The notes under the pieces are model-generated. The model worked only from the letters and a program-made list of their open reading frames with translations. It was not told where the DNA came from and made no database searches. From contig NZ_SCWE01000002.1 in the NCBI RefSeq assembly GCF_004359505.1, positions 62,001 to 126,000 of the forward strand: a stretch of DNA of 64,000 bases, read 5' to 3'. Every line of letters begins with the position of its first letter. Position 1 is the first letter of the stretch. Below are positions 62,387-64,000 of this stretch, in pieces. The translations under genes were made by a program, and so were the position numbers. This DNA is from Macrococcus hajekii (GTDB lineage: Bacteria > Bacillota > Bacilli > Staphylococcales > Staphylococcaceae).

Positions 62387-63790
62387 TTAAGCCTGTTTTT
62401 TTCTTCTGTAAAGGATAATAGCTAATGTCATTAACATCAGACCGACTACAGTAAAGAGAATTGTCCCCATCCCGCCGGTATTCGGAAGAATAGATTTTTT
62501 ATTCAGAATTTGTAAAGAATCCAAGGTATAGGAATTTTCATTGACCGTAAAACCAGTTAAAGGATTAGTAGGAATCGTATAGCCTGTTGGAGCTTGGATT
62601 TCCTCCAGTTGATAGTCACCGAAGGCAAGACCTTTCACTTCGAAGTTACCAGAAGTATCGGACGTGAATACGGTAGCAGCATCTCTTGTACCCCAAGTGA
62701 CTACAAGAGTCGCTGGATCTTGAATCAGATACTGGTCACCTTTTTTAACCACGAATTGTGCCCCTGATAAGTTTGTTGTTCCATCTGTCTTCACGAACTT
62801 TTTTCCGCCAGTCTGAACGGCAGGGATATCAGCATCAGCAACTGTTGCACTTCCTACAAGACCATGATTGTTGTCATAAGTTAAAGTTGCAGTGTTAGGA
62901 ATCTTCTGGCCCATTACTGCCTGATTGTTGATGACTGTTGGAACGAGAATGTTCAGCTGAGCATCCGGACCGGCTGCTGCAATATTTTTAAGTCCAGTTG
63001 ATGTGAATTTAACTGTCACTAGGCGTGTACCTGCATCATAAGTGGCATTGAAATCAGTACCTGCTGTCAATGTTGTGCCGCCGATAGTTGCAGTGATCTG
63101 TTTCGTGTTATCAAAATCAATTACTGCATTCAGTGTGTCGGTTACTGTGTAGTTTGCGTATTCATCGATACCTTTAGGTGTCGTTGGTTGAATGATCCAG
63201 TTGAAGGACTGTCCGATATCAAAGGTGCTTAATTTATTATTATCAGTTGCGATATCTTTATCGATGGTCGGGACTTCTTCAAGTGTGTTCTTTGGATAGA
63301 CGTGTAAATCAGTGATATACCCAGTTCCTGCTTGATTTGTGATAGGTAAGGCAAGGCCGAACGGAACTGCTGCTGAAGTAGCGACTGCAGTTGACGGGTT
63401 TTCGATAAACCAGTAATAGCCTTCTGCTAAGCCTGCCACTTGTACAGTACCATCTGCCGCTGTATTACCGGTAGTTCCTGTTGCTGCACTGCCGACATAA
63501 GCTGAGACCTGGGCAGCTGTCTCATAGCTGCCTGAGTTTGCAATCATTGTATTAAACTGGTCTTCTGTTACTTTCCAGTAAGTGAAAGAGATATTAGAGA
63601 TCGGATCACCTGCTGGCGGTGTCGTATTTGTCAATTCATCGTATGTCGCCGTTCTAGCAGTATCACCAGTAATTTTGTGAATCGTTACATTTGTACTTGG
63701 GCTTGCTGCATGTGCTGTAAATGGGGAAAAGAGACTGATGAGTAAACTGAGAATAAGAAATAAAGAGAAATACTTGGTAAATTTCGACAT
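62387..63790 (-). CDS. Major pilin, SpaA/GbpA-type LPXTG backbone protein
   Basis: A 467-residue surface protein. Signal peptide (cleavage after AHA, about 28), pilin motif VYPKN with linking Lys about 167, E-box YQLEEIQAPTGY (393-404), cell-wall signal LPNTG (435-439), membrane helix and RRKK tail. Two or three Cna-B/SpaA domains with likely internal isopeptides (for example KFVKTDGTTNLSGAQFVV). It is polymerised by the class C sortases downstream into a shaft. RBS CAGGAGG. Confidence 0.92.
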   Translation of the reverse strand: MSKFTKYFSLFLILSLLISLFSPFTAHAASPSTNVTIHKITGDTARTATYDELTNTTPPAGDPISNISFTYWKVTEDQFNTMIANSGSYETAAQVSAYVGSAATGTTGNTAADGTVQVAGLAEGYYWFIENPSTAVATSAAVPFGLALPITNQAGTGYITDLHVYPKNTLEEVPTIDKDIATDNNKLSTFDIGQSFNWIIQPTTPKGIDEYANYTVTDTLNAVIDFDNTKQITATIGGTTLTAGTDFNATYDAGTRLVTVKFTSTGLKNIAAAGPDAQLNILVPTVINNQAVMGQKIPNTATLTYDNNHGLVGSATVADADIPAVQTGGKKFVKTDGTTNLSGAQFVVKKGDQYLIQDPATLVVTWGTRDAATVFTSDTSGNFEVKGLAFGDYQLEEIQAPTGYTIPTNPLTGFTVNENSYTLDSLQILNKKSILPNTGGMGTILFTVVGLMLMTLAIILYRRKKQA

Positions 63791-63809
63791 GTATGATGCC
63801 TCCTGTTTA

Positions 63810-64000
63810 TTAATTAGCGTATGGCTTGGATTTTTTTAATATAAATGCAACAATCACCAATATGATGCCAATCATTGTGAAGGATAATGTCCCTTCGCCC
63901 CCTGTATTAGGAAGTACATTGGTATATTGCGGACTTTTGACGGTGACAGGTGTACTGCTACTTAATGTGATTGTTTTAGAAGCGCTGTCGAACCGATAAC
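63810..64000 (-). CDS. LPXTG pilin or adhesin, C-terminal part
   Basis: The frame enters from the right edge and ends at TAA 63810. It holds the cell-wall sorting signal NVLPNTGGEG, a membrane helix (FTMIGIILVIVAFIL) and KKSKPYAN tail. It is the gene before the major pilin, 19 nt away, so it is probably the tip or another minor pilin. Confidence 0.85.
   Translation of the reverse strand, partial: YRFDSASKTITLSSSTPVTVKSPQYTNVLPNTGGEGTLSFTMIGIILVIVAFILKKSKPYAN

Larger units (their letters stand above)
59995..64000. mobile_element. Second island at rpsI, partial, carrying the pilus locus
   Basis: Begins at the right attachment repeat with about 160 bp that is a diverged copy of 53361-53520 (including CTTGATAnTAAAGGATTTAT and CTGCTnGTCGGCAG), the shared end of this island family. 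The pilus genes follow. The far boundary and any integrase lie outside the window, so island membership of the pilus is inferred. 60160-60510 shows no convincing gene. Confidence 0.5.

Noticed and set aside
53293-64000. Site-specific integrase gene of the islands
   Set aside because: None found on either strand. The only recombinases are the IS30 transposase and the small serine resolvase, which do not explain insertion at rpsI.
1-64000. CRISPR array
   Set aside because: No regularly spaced direct repeats with unique spacers were noticed; the only tandem repeats are the short GGGTA-type units.

Overview
The window looks like chromosome of a Macrococcus (Macrococcoides) species, family Staphylococcaceae. 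The core genes (clpL, the lysC-to-lysA operon, csoR-copA, a NorB-like pump, a HypR-like regulator, opp and nik transporters) are close to staphylococcal ones. The attachment site at the 3' end of rpsI is the one used by Macrococcus resistance islands. Assignments rest on motif recognition only, with no database search.

Layout. (1) 0-3.6 kb: edge of a CNNM membrane-protein gene, a frameshifted MerR regulator, an acetyltransferase and CtsR-controlled clpL. (2) 3.6-13.1 kb: a nine-gene lysine/diaminopimelate operon (lysC-asd-dapA-dapB-dapD-deacetylase-alr-lysA-aminotransferase, minus strand) behind a lysine riboswitch with a leader terminator. (3) 13.1-23.5 kb: Zur-boxed rpsN (zinc-independent S14), a NorB-like MFS pump, an FAD dehydrogenase, Nudix, MsrA, a C26 amidotransferase, SdpI-like and old-yellow-enzyme genes, a tRNA gene, and a decayed hypR-merA hypothiocyanite-defence locus. 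(4) 23.5-33 kb: csoR-copA, a SulP transporter, an ABC exporter with a LytTR regulator fused to a degenerate ABC domain, and several gene remnants. (5) 33-45 kb: two complete five-gene peptide/nickel-type ABC importers, one behind a SAM-I riboswitch and one with a Fur-like box. (6) 45-53 kb: acetyltransferases, an ABC exporter with an XRE regulator, a Zur-boxed COG0523 GTPase, YczE and an NAD(P)-binding protein, with more broken genes. (7) 53.3-64 kb: accessory DNA stacked at the rpsI attachment site.

The accessory part is the most interesting. Two identical 68-bp repeats carry the last 19 codons of rpsI, but neither has the rest of the gene, so islands have inserted in tandem and true rpsI should lie to the right of the window. 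The first island (53.3-59.9 kb, AT-rich) holds an Fst-like type I toxin candidate, an adenine methylase paired with an OLD-like ATPase/TOPRIM protein (candidate phage defence), an IS30 element, a serine resolvase and an orphan toxin-immunity pair. It has no integrase. After the second repeat comes a sortase-assembled pilus locus: an LPXTG pilin cut by the window edge, a major pilin with YPKN and E-box motifs, and two sortases.

Metal and stress control is unusually readable here: Zur boxes at three places, a CsoR operator, a Fur-like box, paired CtsR boxes, a SAM-I riboswitch and a lysine riboswitch. At least nine genes are broken, most of them between 22 and 47 kb.
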